From: CAYFHQ01 sp964342805
GTDB lineage: Bacteria; Bacillota; Clostridia; Peptostreptococcales; Acidaminobacteraceae
DNA length: 45,611 nucleotides
NCBI GenBank assembly: GCA_964342805.1
Contig: CAYFHQ010000018.1
Span: 1 to 45,611, forward strand
Direction: 5' to 3'
In this document: in pieces, positions 16,014 through 25,193 of the stretch
Layout: each line of letters starts with the position of its first letter
Position numbering within the stretch: position 1 is the first letter of the stretch
Notes under the pieces: generated by a model
The model's database searches: none
Seen by the model: the letters and a program-made list of their open reading frames with translations, nothing else
Told to the model about the DNA's origin: nothing
Program-made: the position numbers and the translations under genes

Positions 16014-16898
16014 ATGGTGGGTACTTCAGCAGCGTTTCTCAATTATTTGGAATATGACCGCAAGTTGTCTCAGAATACGCTGGAGTCTTATAAAAGAGAC
16101 CTGCGCCAGTTCGTGACTTACTTGACGGACAACGGTATTGAGAAGTTCGCAGAGGTCGCTGAAGGCACCATGATGACTTACCAACTCCACATGCAGAATC
16201 AGGGGAAATCACCTGCAACGGTGTCGCGCAACCTGGCGACACTCCGGAACTTTTTTGGTTGGATGTTTGAAGAGGGTCATATTGACGCCAATCCAACTCG
16301 AAAACTCACTGCACCGAAAACTGAACGCAAGATGCCATCCGTCCTTTCTCTTGAAGAAGTCGACCGGCTCTTGAGTCAGCCAGATGTTGAGTCAGCAACA
16401 GGGGCACGGGACCGTGCCATGCTGGAGTTACTCTATGCTTCTGGAGTCCGCGTTTCGGAAATGGTGAAGCTGGATATGCAAGACGTGAATACTTCGCTGG
16501 GCTACATTCGCTGTAGAAATGAACGGGGTAAAGACCGTGTCATTCCTGTAGGTAAGATGGCCAGAGAAGCCCTTGAGAACTATGTGTCCTCTGCCCGTGA
16601 CAATCTTGTGAAAGAAGAGTCACCAGCTCTTTTCGTCAACTATTATGGAAAGAGATTGACCCGGCAGGGATTTTGGAAAATTGTCAAACGATATACGCTG
16701 TCAGCTCAAATTGACAAGCAAATTACACCGCATACGTTGCGACATTCTTTTGCAACGCATCTGATTCAAAACGGAGCAGACCTCAAGTCTGTTCAGGAAA
16801 TGCTTGGTCATTCTGATATATCAACAACACAGATGTATATGGAACTGAGCCGAAATCGTATTCAGGAAGTTTATCAAAAAGCGCATCCGAGAGCTTAG
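16014..16898 (+). CDS. xerD: Tyrosine recombinase XerD
   Basis: Resolves chromosome dimers at dif together with XerC. 294 residues: a SAM-like N-terminal domain (7-90, YDRKLSQNTLESYKRDL) and a catalytic domain with Arg146, Lys173, His240, Arg243 (HTLRHSFATHL), His266 (LGHSDIST) and nucleophile Tyr275. The neighbouring deoB and punA match the Bacillus ripX-drm-pupG order, which argues for a housekeeping Xer rather than a phage integrase. spoIIM, which lies upstream in Bacillus, is absent. Confidence 0.95.
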   Translation: MVGTSAAFLNYLEYDRKLSQNTLESYKRDLRQFVTYLTDNGIEKFAEVAEGTMMTYQLHMQNQGKSPATVSRNLATLRNFFGWMFEEGHIDANPTRKLTAPKTERKMPSVLSLEEVDRLLSQPDVESATGARDRAMLELLYASGVRVSEMVKLDMQDVNTSLGYIRCRNERGKDRVIPVGKMAREALENYVSSARDNLVKEESPALFVNYYGKRLTRQGFWKIVKRYTLSAQIDKQITPHTLRHSFATHLIQNGADLKSVQEMLGHSDISTTQMYMELSRNRIQEVYQKAHPRA

Positions 16899-16942
16899 CG
16901 ATGCGACGCTCCCGGCGCTTATGTATGAAGGAGGGGATGTGT

Positions 16943-18115
16943 ATGACAAATCGTGTCATCCTATTCGTTATGGACAGCGTTGGTATTGGCGCATTACCTG
17001 ATGCAGAGAAATTTGGTGACGTAGGTGTAAATACCTTAGGAAATATCGCAAAGCAATCAGAAACGTTCAATATTCCAAATCTGGTGAAACTGGGTGTTGG
17101 GAATATTGAAGGTCTTGATATGCTGCCAAAGGAAGGCAATCCTATCGGAGCATTTGGTCGATCAGGTGAGAAATCCAATGGTAAAGATACAACAACAGGT
17201 CACTGGGAAATTGCAGGACTTTATATTGATGAGCCCTTCCAAACCTACCCAAATGGGTTCCCGGAGCGGATTATCAAAGCGTTTGAAGAACAAACAGGTA
17301 AAAAAGTATTATGTAACTTGCCATATTCCGGTACAGACGTAATCGTTGATTATGGTGAGGAACACATGAAGACTGGCAATCCAATCGTGTACACGTCGGC
17401 GGACAGTGTATTCCAGATTGCAGCTCATGAAGAAGTCGTTCCATTGGACGAACTGTACAAGATGTGTGAAATTGCGCGGGAATTACTCCGTGGTGAAGAT
17501 CAAGTAGCCCGAGTAATTGCTCGACCTTTCCTAGGTGAACTAGGAAGCTTTGCACGTACAGCAAACAGAAGGGATTATTCCTTAAAGCCTTTCAACAAGA
17601 CTGTTCTTGACCATGCCAAAGAGGCTGGGTTAGACGTACAGGCTGTTGGAAAAATTGTTGATATCTTCGATGGAGAAGGGATCACAGAGGATATCCACAC
17701 CAAATCCAATATGGATGGTGTCGATCAAACCATTGCTTATTTGAAGTCTGATTCCAAGGGAATCATTTTCACAAACCTGGTTGATTTCGACGCTAAGTTT
17801 GGCCACAGACGAAATGTAGCAGGCTACCGCCAAGCGATTGAAGAACTAGATGCTCGTATCCCAGAGATACTTGAGAATCTCAAAGATGATGACATCATTA
17901 TCTTCACAGCTGACCACGGCAATGACCCAACCTATAAGGGAACGGACCATACGAGAGAGTATGTGCCTCTTCTTGTATATGGTAAGCAGGTCAAAGCGGG
18001 TGCAGCAATTGGCACACGTACTACATTTGCAGACATGGCAGCAACCGTTGCAGATTTGTTGGGTATTCAGGCACCAGAACACGGTGAGAGCTTTAAGTCC
18101 ATAATCCTGAAATAA
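16943..18115 (+). CDS. deoB: Phosphopentomutase
   Basis: Interconverts (deoxy)ribose 1-phosphate and 5-phosphate. 390 residues from the ATG at 16943, 8 nt after AAGGAGG; the upstream in-frame ATG at 16901 has no ribosome site. Metal-binding alkaline-phosphatase-superfamily motifs are present: VMDSVGIG with Asp11, NGKDTTTGHWE with the phosphorylated Thr, and TADHGNDPTYKGTDHTREY. It forms a nucleoside salvage cluster with punA and pdp. Confidence 0.97.
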   Translation: MTNRVILFVMDSVGIGALPDAEKFGDVGVNTLGNIAKQSETFNIPNLVKLGVGNIEGLDMLPKEGNPIGAFGRSGEKSNGKDTTTGHWEIAGLYIDEPFQTYPNGFPERIIKAFEEQTGKKVLCNLPYSGTDVIVDYGEEHMKTGNPIVYTSADSVFQIAAHEEVVPLDELYKMCEIARELLRGEDQVARVIARPFLGELGSFARTANRRDYSLKPFNKTVLDHAKEAGLDVQAVGKIVDIFDGEGITEDIHTKSNMDGVDQTIAYLKSDSKGIIFTNLVDFDAKFGHRRNVAGYRQAIEELDARIPEILENLKDDDIIIFTADHGNDPTYKGTDHTREYVPLLVYGKQVKAGAAIGTRTTFADMAATVADLLGIQAPEHGESFKSIILK

Positions 18116-18131
18116 GAACATGAGGTGAACC

Positions 18132-18956
18132 ATGGAAAATCTACTACAGAAAATCAATGAGTCTACAGAGTTTCTGAAGTCACAGTTTGATTTTGCCCCA
18201 GAAGTGGGTCTGATTCTAGGCTCCGGTCTGGGTATTCTAGCGGATACCATCGAAAATCCTATCAAGATCCCTTATGAAACGATTCCAAACTTCCCAGTGT
18301 CAACTGTGGAAGGCCATGCGGGTCAGTTCGTTGTGGGTGACCTTGAAGGTCGTAAGGTCATTGCTATGCAAGGCCGATTCCACTACTACGAAGGCTACAC
18401 CATGTCAGAAGTAACATTCCCAGTACGGGTTATGGCTGCTCTAGGCGTGAAAAACCTTCTAGTAACCAATGCTGCAGGTGGCGTGAACACAGCATACATC
18501 CCTGGGGACCTAATGCTGATTACAGACCACATTAACTTTGCAGGTACAAACCCACTGATCGGTAAAAACTACGATGAGTTGGGCCCACGTTTCCCAGACT
18601 GTTCAGAAATCTACAACAAGGACCTGAACGACAAGGTCAAGGAAATTGCCAAGAAGCTGAACCTTCGTATGCAGGAAGGTGTTTATATGATGAACTCCGG
18701 TCCTACCTATGAGACGCCTGCAGAAGTTCGCATGGCACGTATTATTGGCGCAGACGCTGTAGGCATGTCTACAGTAACTGAAGCCGTAGTTGCCCGCCAT
18801 GCTGGCATTAAAGTAACAGGTATTTCTTGCATTACCAACATGGCTGCTGGTATTCTTGACCAGCCGCTACACCATGGTGAAGTTGTTGAAACTGCCAACA
18901 TGGTAAAGAAAGCATTTATGGAGCTGGTACGTCACGTTGTACCGGTACTAAAGTAA
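18132..18956 (+). CDS. punA: Purine nucleoside phosphorylase
   Basis: Trimeric PNP that splits guanosine and inosine into base and ribose 1-phosphate. 274 residues with GLILGSGLG, the phosphate loop EGHAGQFVVG, RFHYYEGY, NAAGGVN, the purine-site YETPAEVRM and AVGMSTVTEAVVARH, and CITNMAAG. It starts 16 nt after deoB. Codon use is biased (CGT, CTA, GTA), suggesting good expression. In Bacillus dacF and the spoIIA operon follow; here pdp does. Confidence 0.96.
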   Translation: MENLLQKINESTEFLKSQFDFAPEVGLILGSGLGILADTIENPIKIPYETIPNFPVSTVEGHAGQFVVGDLEGRKVIAMQGRFHYYEGYTMSEVTFPVRVMAALGVKNLLVTNAAGGVNTAYIPGDLMLITDHINFAGTNPLIGKNYDELGPRFPDCSEIYNKDLNDKVKEIAKKLNLRMQEGVYMMNSGPTYETPAEVRMARIIGADAVGMSTVTEAVVARHAGIKVTGISCITNMAAGILDQPLHHGEVVETANMVKKAFMELVRHVVPVLK

Positions 18957-19006
18957 ATACCAATCCACGGATTGTTCACAGTACTCTGAGAAGTCGCTGT
19001 GATGGA

Positions 19007-19040
19007 GAACCCGGGTCCTATGGGCCCGGGTTCAACTTGT
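19007..19040 (+). terminator. Strong hairpin between punA and pdp
   Basis: GAACCCGGG (19007-19015) pairs with CCCGGGTTC (19025-19033), with further pairs inside. The tail AACTTGTTTATG has few T, so it may act as a partial terminator or RNA-stabilising structure. Confidence 0.55.
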
Positions 19041-19077
19041 TTATGTTCCATAAGAAAATGAAAGTGAGGACTTCGCC

Positions 19078-20403
19078 ATGCGAATGTACGATATTATCAC
19101 GAAAAAACGTGACGGAATGGAATTAACTACTGAAGAAATTCAATTCTTCATTAAAGAATATACAGCTGGTAATGTGCCAGACTACCAGGCTTCAGCCCTG
19201 CTGATGGCCATTTTCCTACAGAAAATGAACACAAGAGAAACCGTTGACCTAACCCATGCCATGATGAACTCTGGTGACGTGGTTGACCTGTCTGCTATCC
19301 ATGGTATTAAGGTAGACAAGCATTCCACTGGCGGTGTTGGTGATACAACGACGCTCATCCTTGCGCCTCTGGTTGCCAGCTGTGGTGTACCCGTGGCTAA
19401 AATGTCTGGTCGTGGCCTAGGCCATACCGGTGGTACCCTGGACAAGTTAGAGTCCATTGACGGCTTTAAGATTGAAGTGGCCATCGATGACTTCATTGAC
19501 GCTGTGAACGAACACAAGATTGCAGTAATTGGCCAAACTGCTAACATTGCTCCGGCAGACAAACTCTTGTATGCCCTCCGTGATGTTACTGCAACTGTAG
19601 ACAACATTTCTCTTATTGCAGGTTCCATTATGTCCAAGAAGCTGGCAGCAGGTTCTGACGCCATCGTTCTTGACGTAAAGTGTGGCTCTGGTGCCTTTGT
19701 AAAGACGTATGAAGCAGCGGTTGAGTTGGCTGAAGCCATGGTTGACATTGGTAACAACATGGAGAGAAACACCATTGGTGTTATCACTGACATGGAGCAG
19801 CCTCTGGGCATGGCCATTGGTAATGGTCTAGAGGTCAAAGAAGCCATTGACACCCTAACAGGCAAGGGCCCTGCGGACCTTACGGAGTTGGTATTGGTTC
19901 TTGGTGCCAACATGGTTCTTCTGGGCGGTGCTGCAAGCACTTATGATGAAGCCAGAAGCCTTGTTGAAAGCAAGTTAAAGAATGGTGAAGCCTTTGACAA
20001 GTTTAAGGAGTTCATTTCTATCCAGGGTGGAAATCCAGCGGTCGCAGACGATCCGTCTCTTCTACCACAAGCTGCCATCGTTCGAGACATTCTTGCTCCT
20101 CAGGATGGTTATGTTGAAGCCATGAAGTCTGACGACGTGGGTATAGCCTCTTTGATTATGGGTGCAGGCCGTGCAACCAAGGAAGACGTCATTGACCTTT
20201 CTGCAGGGATTATTCTTAAGAAAAAAGTTGGCGACCAGATCAAGAAGGGCGAAGCCATTGCTACCTTCTACACAAGCACAGAAGAGAAGTTTAAAGCAGG
20301 TGAAGAACGCTTCATGGAAGCCATCACCTTCTCAACAGCTCCTGTGTCACCTCGTCCTCTCATTAAAGCCATTGTGTCTAAAGATGGTGTGAAAAAGTTC
20401 TAG
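19078..20403 (+). CDS. pdp: Pyrimidine-nucleoside phosphorylase
   Basis: Phosphorolysis of uridine, thymidine and deoxyuridine. 441 residues. Signatures: MRMYDIITKKRDG, DKHSTGGVGDTTTLIL (phosphate site), GRGLGHTGGTLDKLES, and KKLAAGSDAIVLDVKCGSGAF. The C-terminal domain ends with biotinyl-like strands (KKKVGDQIKKGEAIATFYT). It is the third gene of the salvage cluster; a leader of 121 nt with a hairpin precedes it. The product ribose phosphates feed DeoB. Confidence 0.96.
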   Translation: MRMYDIITKKRDGMELTTEEIQFFIKEYTAGNVPDYQASALLMAIFLQKMNTRETVDLTHAMMNSGDVVDLSAIHGIKVDKHSTGGVGDTTTLILAPLVASCGVPVAKMSGRGLGHTGGTLDKLESIDGFKIEVAIDDFIDAVNEHKIAVIGQTANIAPADKLLYALRDVTATVDNISLIAGSIMSKKLAAGSDAIVLDVKCGSGAFVKTYEAAVELAEAMVDIGNNMERNTIGVITDMEQPLGMAIGNGLEVKEAIDTLTGKGPADLTELVLVLGANMVLLGGAASTYDEARSLVESKLKNGEAFDKFKEFISIQGGNPAVADDPSLLPQAAIVRDILAPQDGYVEAMKSDDVGIASLIMGAGRATKEDVIDLSAGIILKKKVGDQIKKGEAIATFYTSTEEKFKAGEERFMEAITFSTAPVSPRPLIKAIVSKDGVKKF

Positions 20404-20449
20404 TAGGCTCTAGCGTGACTGCAAGACCTTCGGATTTAAAGCATAAACG

Positions 20450-20489
20450 AGGCTCTTAAGTTTAATTCCAAACTAGAATAATAGAGCCT
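20450..20489 (+). repeat. Stem-loop downstream of pdp
   Basis: AGGCTCT pairs with AGAGCCT, with an inner AGTTT/AAACT pair. There is no T run. It is part of the 282-nt gap between pdp and the ferritin gene. Confidence 0.45.
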
Positions 20490-20519
20490 ATGTAGAGCTC
20501 TTTACAATTATTGAATGTG

Positions 20520-20559
20520 AATCCCATTGTTTGCCTAACTGCAGACAATGGGATTTTTT
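20520..20559 (+). terminator. Strong intrinsic terminator after the nucleoside salvage cluster
   Basis: AATCCCATTGTTTGC pairs with GCAGACAATGGGATT with a single mismatch, loop CTAACT, then six T. Confidence 0.9.
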
Positions 20560-20685
20560 CATGCGTGAAGATAGGCTACAATTTCATAACGTTCACCATC
20601 CATTCGTTATGGAGGCAAAGAAGGGGGTATAGACAAGATAAGTTATACATACTGTTACATATCTATTTATTGGGAGGCTTACATA

Positions 20686-21177
20686 ATGAGAGAACAGGAA
20701 ATCAAACAAGTAAAACAGGCAATCCTAAATGAAATTGAAGGTTACGAATTCTATAAAATGGCCATGAAAGAGGCCAAATCTCCCCAAGTAAAGGACGCCT
20801 TTAAAATGCTTGCCGATGAGGAACTCAAGCATGTGGAATGGCTCCAAGAGTACTTTGATAAACTGAAAAATGGAGAAGAGGACGACTATCAACTTTCCAC
20901 CATGCCCAATCCACCGTCACCTGGCATTTTCAAGTGGGACACCGTAGACAGAGACAATGCCGGAATCGCTGTTTCCGTATTTGGCATTGGTATGCAGATG
21001 GAGAAGAGCTCAGTAGCCTTTTATAATGAGGCAGCCAAGGCCACAGACCATCCAGAAGCCAAGCGCTTGTATGAAATCTTGGCCAAGTGGGAGCAAACCC
21101 ATTATGAGCAGTTTGCCAATGAGTTTGACAACCTACAAAAAGAGTGGTGGAGTGAGCAGGGCTACGCTCCTTATTAA
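20686..21177 (+). CDS. Rubrerythrin-like ferritin family protein
   Basis: 163-residue four-helix-bundle di-iron protein. Ligand-type residues are visible as Glu in NEIEGYEFYK, the ExxH of DEELKHVEWL, Glu in MQMEKSSVAFY and the ExxH of WEQTHYEQF. No C-terminal rubredoxin domain exists, so it is not a classic rubrerythrin. Likely jobs are peroxide or oxygen reduction or iron handling in an anaerobe; which one cannot be told. It is a single-gene unit between two strong terminators, with GGGAGG before the ATG. Confidence 0.9.
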   Translation: MREQEIKQVKQAILNEIEGYEFYKMAMKEAKSPQVKDAFKMLADEELKHVEWLQEYFDKLKNGEEDDYQLSTMPNPPSPGIFKWDTVDRDNAGIAVSVFGIGMQMEKSSVAFYNEAAKATDHPEAKRLYEILAKWEQTHYEQFANEFDNLQKEWWSEQGYAPY

Positions 21178-21191
21178 ACCATATGATCTTT

Positions 21192-21226
21192 AGGGCGTCC
21201 AAAGTACACACGGACGCCCTTTGTCT
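21192..21226 (+). terminator. Intrinsic terminator after the ferritin gene
   Basis: Perfect AGGGCGTCC/GGACGCCCT stem, loop of 11 nt, tail TTTGTCTT. Confidence 0.85.
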
Positions 21227-21301
21227 TCTATACCTGTGACAAGACAGCTGTTCATGGTCTAGGCAATGGCAGTTGATCCCCATAGAAAGGAGTGACCAGT
21301 T

Positions 21302-22456
21302 ATGGATCAAAATAATAATCCTATACAGAAAGAACAGGAAGAAAAGGAACAAGTTCTGAAAATAAGGGACAAGGAATCCGTAGATTTTGTCATTGAAGAT
21401 CCTAAGGCAGACCAACACCTACGGTCAAAAAACGTTTCAGGCTTTTTTATTACTTTGATCATGGTTCTCCTGATTGTAGCCCTGCCCATGTTTATGATCT
21501 TTGAAAACTATTACTCTACCAAGTCCATTAAAGAGCTTGAAGGCTGGTATGCAGGACGGTTGGTCTATCAGACAGCAGAGAACGATCCAGAAGGCGTCTA
21601 TGACGACTTCCCCAGATACCTGGTGGCCGGGACCATTCCCGTTGTTGTGGAAGTTACTCAAACAGAAGAGGGTTTTGGTAACCTCCAGGTCTACGACGTG
21701 GACAAGGAAGCCATCGATATTAATTACACCATATGGATTGAAGACAACAAGCTCATGGGTGAGCCCGTGGAAGGCAAACGGAATATTCAGACCCGTCTGG
21801 ACCTATTTGGCGACGTCAATCGCCGTAACCAATCCAATGACATCGTAGGCTCATTGGGAATTAAAGACCTACAAAATAATGTGATTGCCATCTTCAATAT
21901 GGAACTGGACAAAAAAGAGGGTGATCCGTCCCAGCTATCCTTGCAACCTATTTCGGTGGAAGAAGGTAGTTCAGAAGCTGAACAGTCTGCCGGTATAGGT
22001 GGCGTATGGTTTGACACAGCCCAGACCAAGGGCTTGCGGTTTGCCATTGTCAACAAGGGGTCCGTGATCGACCCCCTCAAGGGCAACCGTATCCTCTTTG
22101 AACAGGAAAGTTTTATCCTCTTTTTCTTAGACAATGAGTATGAAGTGATTCCCTACCGGATAGACGGAGAAAAAATTGAGATCGAGGCGACCTATCTATT
22201 TACAAAGGGTGGACAAATCCTTGTAAATGCTGAGGATGGTACCTGGCTCATAGACGAGTCCATTTTTGAAGGCCACCCCATGATCAAAGTCAAACTAGGT
22301 GAGCTGGAAAAAAGCGATATCAGTAAGGCAATTGAGATCAAGGGCAAGGGCCTCATCGATAGAACCAGTGGACGGGTCATTACCCTCAGCTTGACCCTAG
22401 TCGACGGAGACCTCAAACGTCAATACGACTTGATCTTAGAAAAACTGCGCTATTAA
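21302..22456 (+). CDS. Membrane-anchored protein of unknown function
   Basis: 384 residues that I do not recognise. A charged cytoplasmic N-terminus (1-44, rich in Glu and Lys) is followed by one strongly hydrophobic helix (about 47-68, GFFITLIMVLLIVALPMFMI). A mostly beta-rich extracellular part of about 310 residues has repeated alternating patterns such as VIPYRIDGEKIEIEATYLF. No enzyme motif or Cys is obvious. It has its own ribosome site (AAAGGAG) and a strong terminator, so it is monocistronic. A type II topology (N-in, C-out) is inferred. Confidence 0.8.
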   Translation: MDQNNNPIQKEQEEKEQVLKIRDKESVDFVIEDPKADQHLRSKNVSGFFITLIMVLLIVALPMFMIFENYYSTKSIKELEGWYAGRLVYQTAENDPEGVYDDFPRYLVAGTIPVVVEVTQTEEGFGNLQVYDVDKEAIDINYTIWIEDNKLMGEPVEGKRNIQTRLDLFGDVNRRNQSNDIVGSLGIKDLQNNVIAIFNMELDKKEGDPSQLSLQPISVEEGSSEAEQSAGIGGVWFDTAQTKGLRFAIVNKGSVIDPLKGNRILFEQESFILFFLDNEYEVIPYRIDGEKIEIEATYLFTKGGQILVNAEDGTWLIDESIFEGHPMIKVKLGELEKSDISKAIEIKGKGLIDRTSGRVITLSLTLVDGDLKRQYDLILEKLRY

Positions 22457-22468
22457 TGGAATCAAACG

Positions 22469-22512
22469 TCCCTAAGACCACCCAAAGTGGACCTGGTCTT
22501 AGGGATTTTTTT
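22469..22512 (+). terminator. Strong intrinsic terminator
   Basis: TCCCTAAGACC (22469-22479) pairs perfectly over 11 bp with GGTCTTAGGGA (22495-22505), followed by seven T. Confidence 0.92.
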
Positions 22513-22539
22513 CTGGATCACCGGGTTTTGCTGTATAAT
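22511..22539 (+). promoter_or_regulatory. Candidate promoter for the cca-scp-rluB operon
   Basis: TATAAT at 22534-22539 directly follows the preceding terminator. The -35 at 17-nt spacing (TTCTGG) is weak, so this is supported mainly by the perfect -10 and its position. Confidence 0.5.
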
Positions 22540-22564
22540 GGAGGAGAGCGTATTGGAGGGGACC

Positions 22565-23845
22565 ATGTTCTGTAGTATAATAGAAAACGGCGCGCAATTG
22601 ACGGCCTGGATGAAGTCCCATACTGGACTGTATGACTTTGTGAAGGCCCTACAAGACATCCATGAGGAAACAGACTACCGCTTTTATATCGTCGGTGGTT
22701 TTGTTCGTGATTGGGTCTTGGGTGGTCACTCCATGGACCTGGATATTGCCGTTGAGGGGGACATTCGAAAGGTCATGGCTTCATTGTCGGAGTCCTGCGA
22801 ACTGGAGTACACCTACTATGAACGGTTTAAGACGGCAACCTTTATCCTAACCGAAGGGACTGTCGACCTGGTCACCTGTAGAAGTGAGTCCTATTCCTTT
22901 GACGGAGCCCTTCCCACGGTTTTCAGTGGTAATATTGAAGACGATTTAGCCAGGAGAGATTTTTCAGTCAACGCCTTGGCCATTGATCTGTGTCAGGAGC
23001 CCTGGAAAATCTGTGGCCTAGACGCCAGTGTGTCAGACCTGGAACGAAAGACCATCCGTGTCTTACATAATCGTAGTTTTCAGGAAGACCCCACAAGGCT
23101 CTTTCGGGCGGTTCGTTATAAGAACCGACTGGGCTTTACCTATGAGGCAGTTACACTGGACCTGATCCACCAGGCTGTTGAAAAAGGATACCTTAGAAAC
23201 ATCAGTGCAGACCGCATTCTTCAGGAACTATCCAAAATCCTCAAAGAAGGCAAGTCCTTTGACATCCTTGAGGACCTGGTTGCCCTGGGGATAGACAAAT
23301 GGATACTCCCTGATCTTCAATTGCCACAAGTCTTGAAAAGAGCCCTTAAAAACATGGAAGGTCTAGAGTTGACCTTTATCGAGGACACCGAGTCCTTTGA
23401 CCCTGTTGAACTACGCATGTTGACCATCCTCTATTACAACACGGATCGGGCATGGCGTTTTGTAGAGCGGTTCCGACTTTCGAGACGGTTTGCCAATATG
23501 ATTGAAGACTTGACCACCCTGGTGGACCAAGTGAAATCCATACAATCTAGCATTCAAAATGCAGAAGTGTACCACCTGCTACACAAGGTTCCTGACGAGG
23601 TATTGTTTGTCCTCTATCTCTGTACGGACCATATGTTGGTGAAGAATATCATTGAGCGTTATTACATTAAACTGAAAGACCAAAAGAATGTCATTTCAGG
23701 TAATGACTTAAAAGAGTTAGGTGTGTCCAGCGGTCCTCAAATGCGGACCCTTTTGTCCAAGGTCTTTAAGGGCCTGCTCAACGGTGAGATAAACGACCGG
23801 ACAGAAGCTTTGGAATACCTCAACCGATACATAGAAAAGGACTAG
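22565..23845 (+). CDS. cca: CCA tRNA nucleotidyltransferase / poly(A) polymerase family protein
   Basis: Class II nucleotidyltransferase, 426 residues from the ATG at 22565 behind GGAGGGG; an upstream frame extension to 22487 lacks a site. Motifs: GGFVRD at 44-49, catalytic DLDIAVEG from 58, RRDFSVNALAID at 130-141, then LFRAVRYKNRLGF. The C-terminal helical half is divergent. Closest expected role is adding or repairing tRNA CCA ends; a poly(A) polymerase role cannot be excluded from sequence alone. scpA starts 2 nt after the stop. Confidence 0.88.
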   Translation: MFCSIIENGAQLTAWMKSHTGLYDFVKALQDIHEETDYRFYIVGGFVRDWVLGGHSMDLDIAVEGDIRKVMASLSESCELEYTYYERFKTATFILTEGTVDLVTCRSESYSFDGALPTVFSGNIEDDLARRDFSVNALAIDLCQEPWKICGLDASVSDLERKTIRVLHNRSFQEDPTRLFRAVRYKNRLGFTYEAVTLDLIHQAVEKGYLRNISADRILQELSKILKEGKSFDILEDLVALGIDKWILPDLQLPQVLKRALKNMEGLELTFIEDTESFDPVELRMLTILYYNTDRAWRFVERFRLSRRFANMIEDLTTLVDQVKSIQSSIQNAEVYHLLHKVPDEVLFVLYLCTDHMLVKNIIERYYIKLKDQKNVISGNDLKELGVSSGPQMRTLLSKVFKGLLNGEINDRTEALEYLNRYIEKD

Positions 23846-23847
23846 GT

Positions 23848-24633
23848 ATGTCGTATAAAATTTCCATCGATGCCTTTGAGGGTCCATTTGATCTCCTGAT
23901 CCACCTGATCCAGATCAATGAAGTGGATATCTACAATATCCCGATCCATGAAATCACACAACAATATATGGAGTACATGGAGGGGATTGACCGCCTGGAC
24001 ATGGACACCGCCAGTGAGTTCATCGTCATGGCAGCGACACTGCTGGAAATTAAGTCGAAAATGCTCTTGCCCCAGCATGAGGACGAGTCTATCTTCTTGC
24101 AATTTGACATGGAAGACCCTCGGGAAGACTTAGTGCGTAAGCTGGTCGAGTACAAGCAATACCGTGAAGCTGCCGGCTTTTTAAGGGACAGGGAAGACAT
24201 TTATAGCAAGGCCCACTACAAGGAACAAGAGGACCTTGCCCCCTATGTTCGCCAAGTGACCAAGGAAGAACTCAACCAAGGGCTTGAAGCTGAACTCCTT
24301 GTGGAAGCTATCAAGCGGGTTCTGAGAAACATAGATAAGGAAGACGGCAGTCGTAAGGGCTTTTTCCACAAGCTCCAGCGGGACCTCTTTACAGTTGACG
24401 AGAAAATGTCAGCCATCCGGGACAAGCTGTCCGCCTTCAAGCAGTTTTCATTTCGGTCGCTCTTTTCAGAAGAAGTCACTAAAAACGAGGTAATCGTTAC
24501 CTTCTTAGCCCTACTGGAAATGCTGAAACTCAAAGAAATAACACTAAAACAAGAAAAAACATTTGGCGAAATCCAACTGATTCGTCGATTTGAAGCCACC
24601 GGGAGTGAGATATATGGAGAAGCGACGAGCTAA
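23848..24633 (+). CDS. scpA: Segregation and condensation protein A
   Basis: Kleisin of the SMC-ScpAB chromosome condensation complex. 261 residues, with the family N-terminus FEGPFDLLIHLIQINEVDIYNI, then EFIVMAATLLEIKSKMLLP and the winged-helix C-terminus EVIVTFLALLEMLKLKEI. It overlaps scpB by 20 nt, giving coupled translation. Confidence 0.97.
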   Translation: MSYKISIDAFEGPFDLLIHLIQINEVDIYNIPIHEITQQYMEYMEGIDRLDMDTASEFIVMAATLLEIKSKMLLPQHEDESIFLQFDMEDPREDLVRKLVEYKQYREAAGFLRDREDIYSKAHYKEQEDLAPYVRQVTKEELNQGLEAELLVEAIKRVLRNIDKEDGSRKGFFHKLQRDLFTVDEKMSAIRDKLSAFKQFSFRSLFSEEVTKNEVIVTFLALLEMLKLKEITLKQEKTFGEIQLIRRFEATGSEIYGEATS

Positions 24634-25192
24634 GTCAATCATAGAGTCCATGCTATTTGTCTGGGGAGAACCCTTGTCCTTGGGCAAGATCGCATCGGTC
24701 CTAAAAAAGCCTGCCAAGGAAACCCGGCTATATATTGAAGAGTTGGCCATGGAATATGAGACCCAGGAAAGGGGTTTTCGTATTGTTGAAGCCAATCGGA
24801 CCTACCAGTTGAGCACGTCCAACGACAACCATCCCTATCTGGAGTCCCTTTGTACACAGACACGGAGTAAGGGCCTGAGCCAGTCTTCTTTGGAAATCCT
24901 GGCCATTATCGCCTACAAGCAACCCATTACCCGGGCTGAGATCGAACAGGTGAGGGGGGTTAAATCAGAAAAACCCTTGTCCACTTTGATCGACAGGGAC
25001 TTGGTGGAGGAAAAGGGACGACTGGAGAAAATCGGACGTCCAATCGTTTATGGCACAACCAATACCTTCCTGACGGCCTTTGGTTTTAAATCCCTGAGAG
25101 AACTGCCAGATATAAAGGACTTCCATAATATCGAGTTCCTCATGCAGGTGAAGCTGGAAGACCCACAAGTAAATGAAAAAGTAGAGGCCTAA
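24614..25192 (+). CDS. scpB: Segregation and condensation protein B
   Basis: Partner of ScpA that forms a dimer of paired winged helices. 192 residues from the ATG at 24614 (GGGAGTGAG upstream). The sequence shows IIESMLFVWGEPLSL, LSQSSLEILAIIAYKQPITRAEIE and the second winged helix with IGRPIVYGTTNTFLTAFG. In many Firmicutes dacB, spmA and spmB lie between scpB and rluB; here rluB starts 1 nt after the stop. Confidence 0.96.
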   Translation: MEKRRAKSIIESMLFVWGEPLSLGKIASVLKKPAKETRLYIEELAMEYETQERGFRIVEANRTYQLSTSNDNHPYLESLCTQTRSKGLSQSSLEILAIIAYKQPITRAEIEQVRGVKSEKPLSTLIDRDLVEEKGRLEKIGRPIVYGTTNTFLTAFGFKSLRELPDIKDFHNIEFLMQVKLEDPQVNEKVEA

Positions 25193-25193
25193 A

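Noticed and set aside
16014..16898. Phage or integrative-element integrase
   Set aside because: The Xer-type sequence and the conserved xerD-deoB-punA order point to the chromosomal dimer-resolution enzyme; no att-like repeats or mobile genes are nearby.
19182..19940. 252-codon open frame on the - strand opposite pdp
   Set aside because: It is the shadow of a well-conserved enzyme gene and has no ribosome site or recognisable motif.
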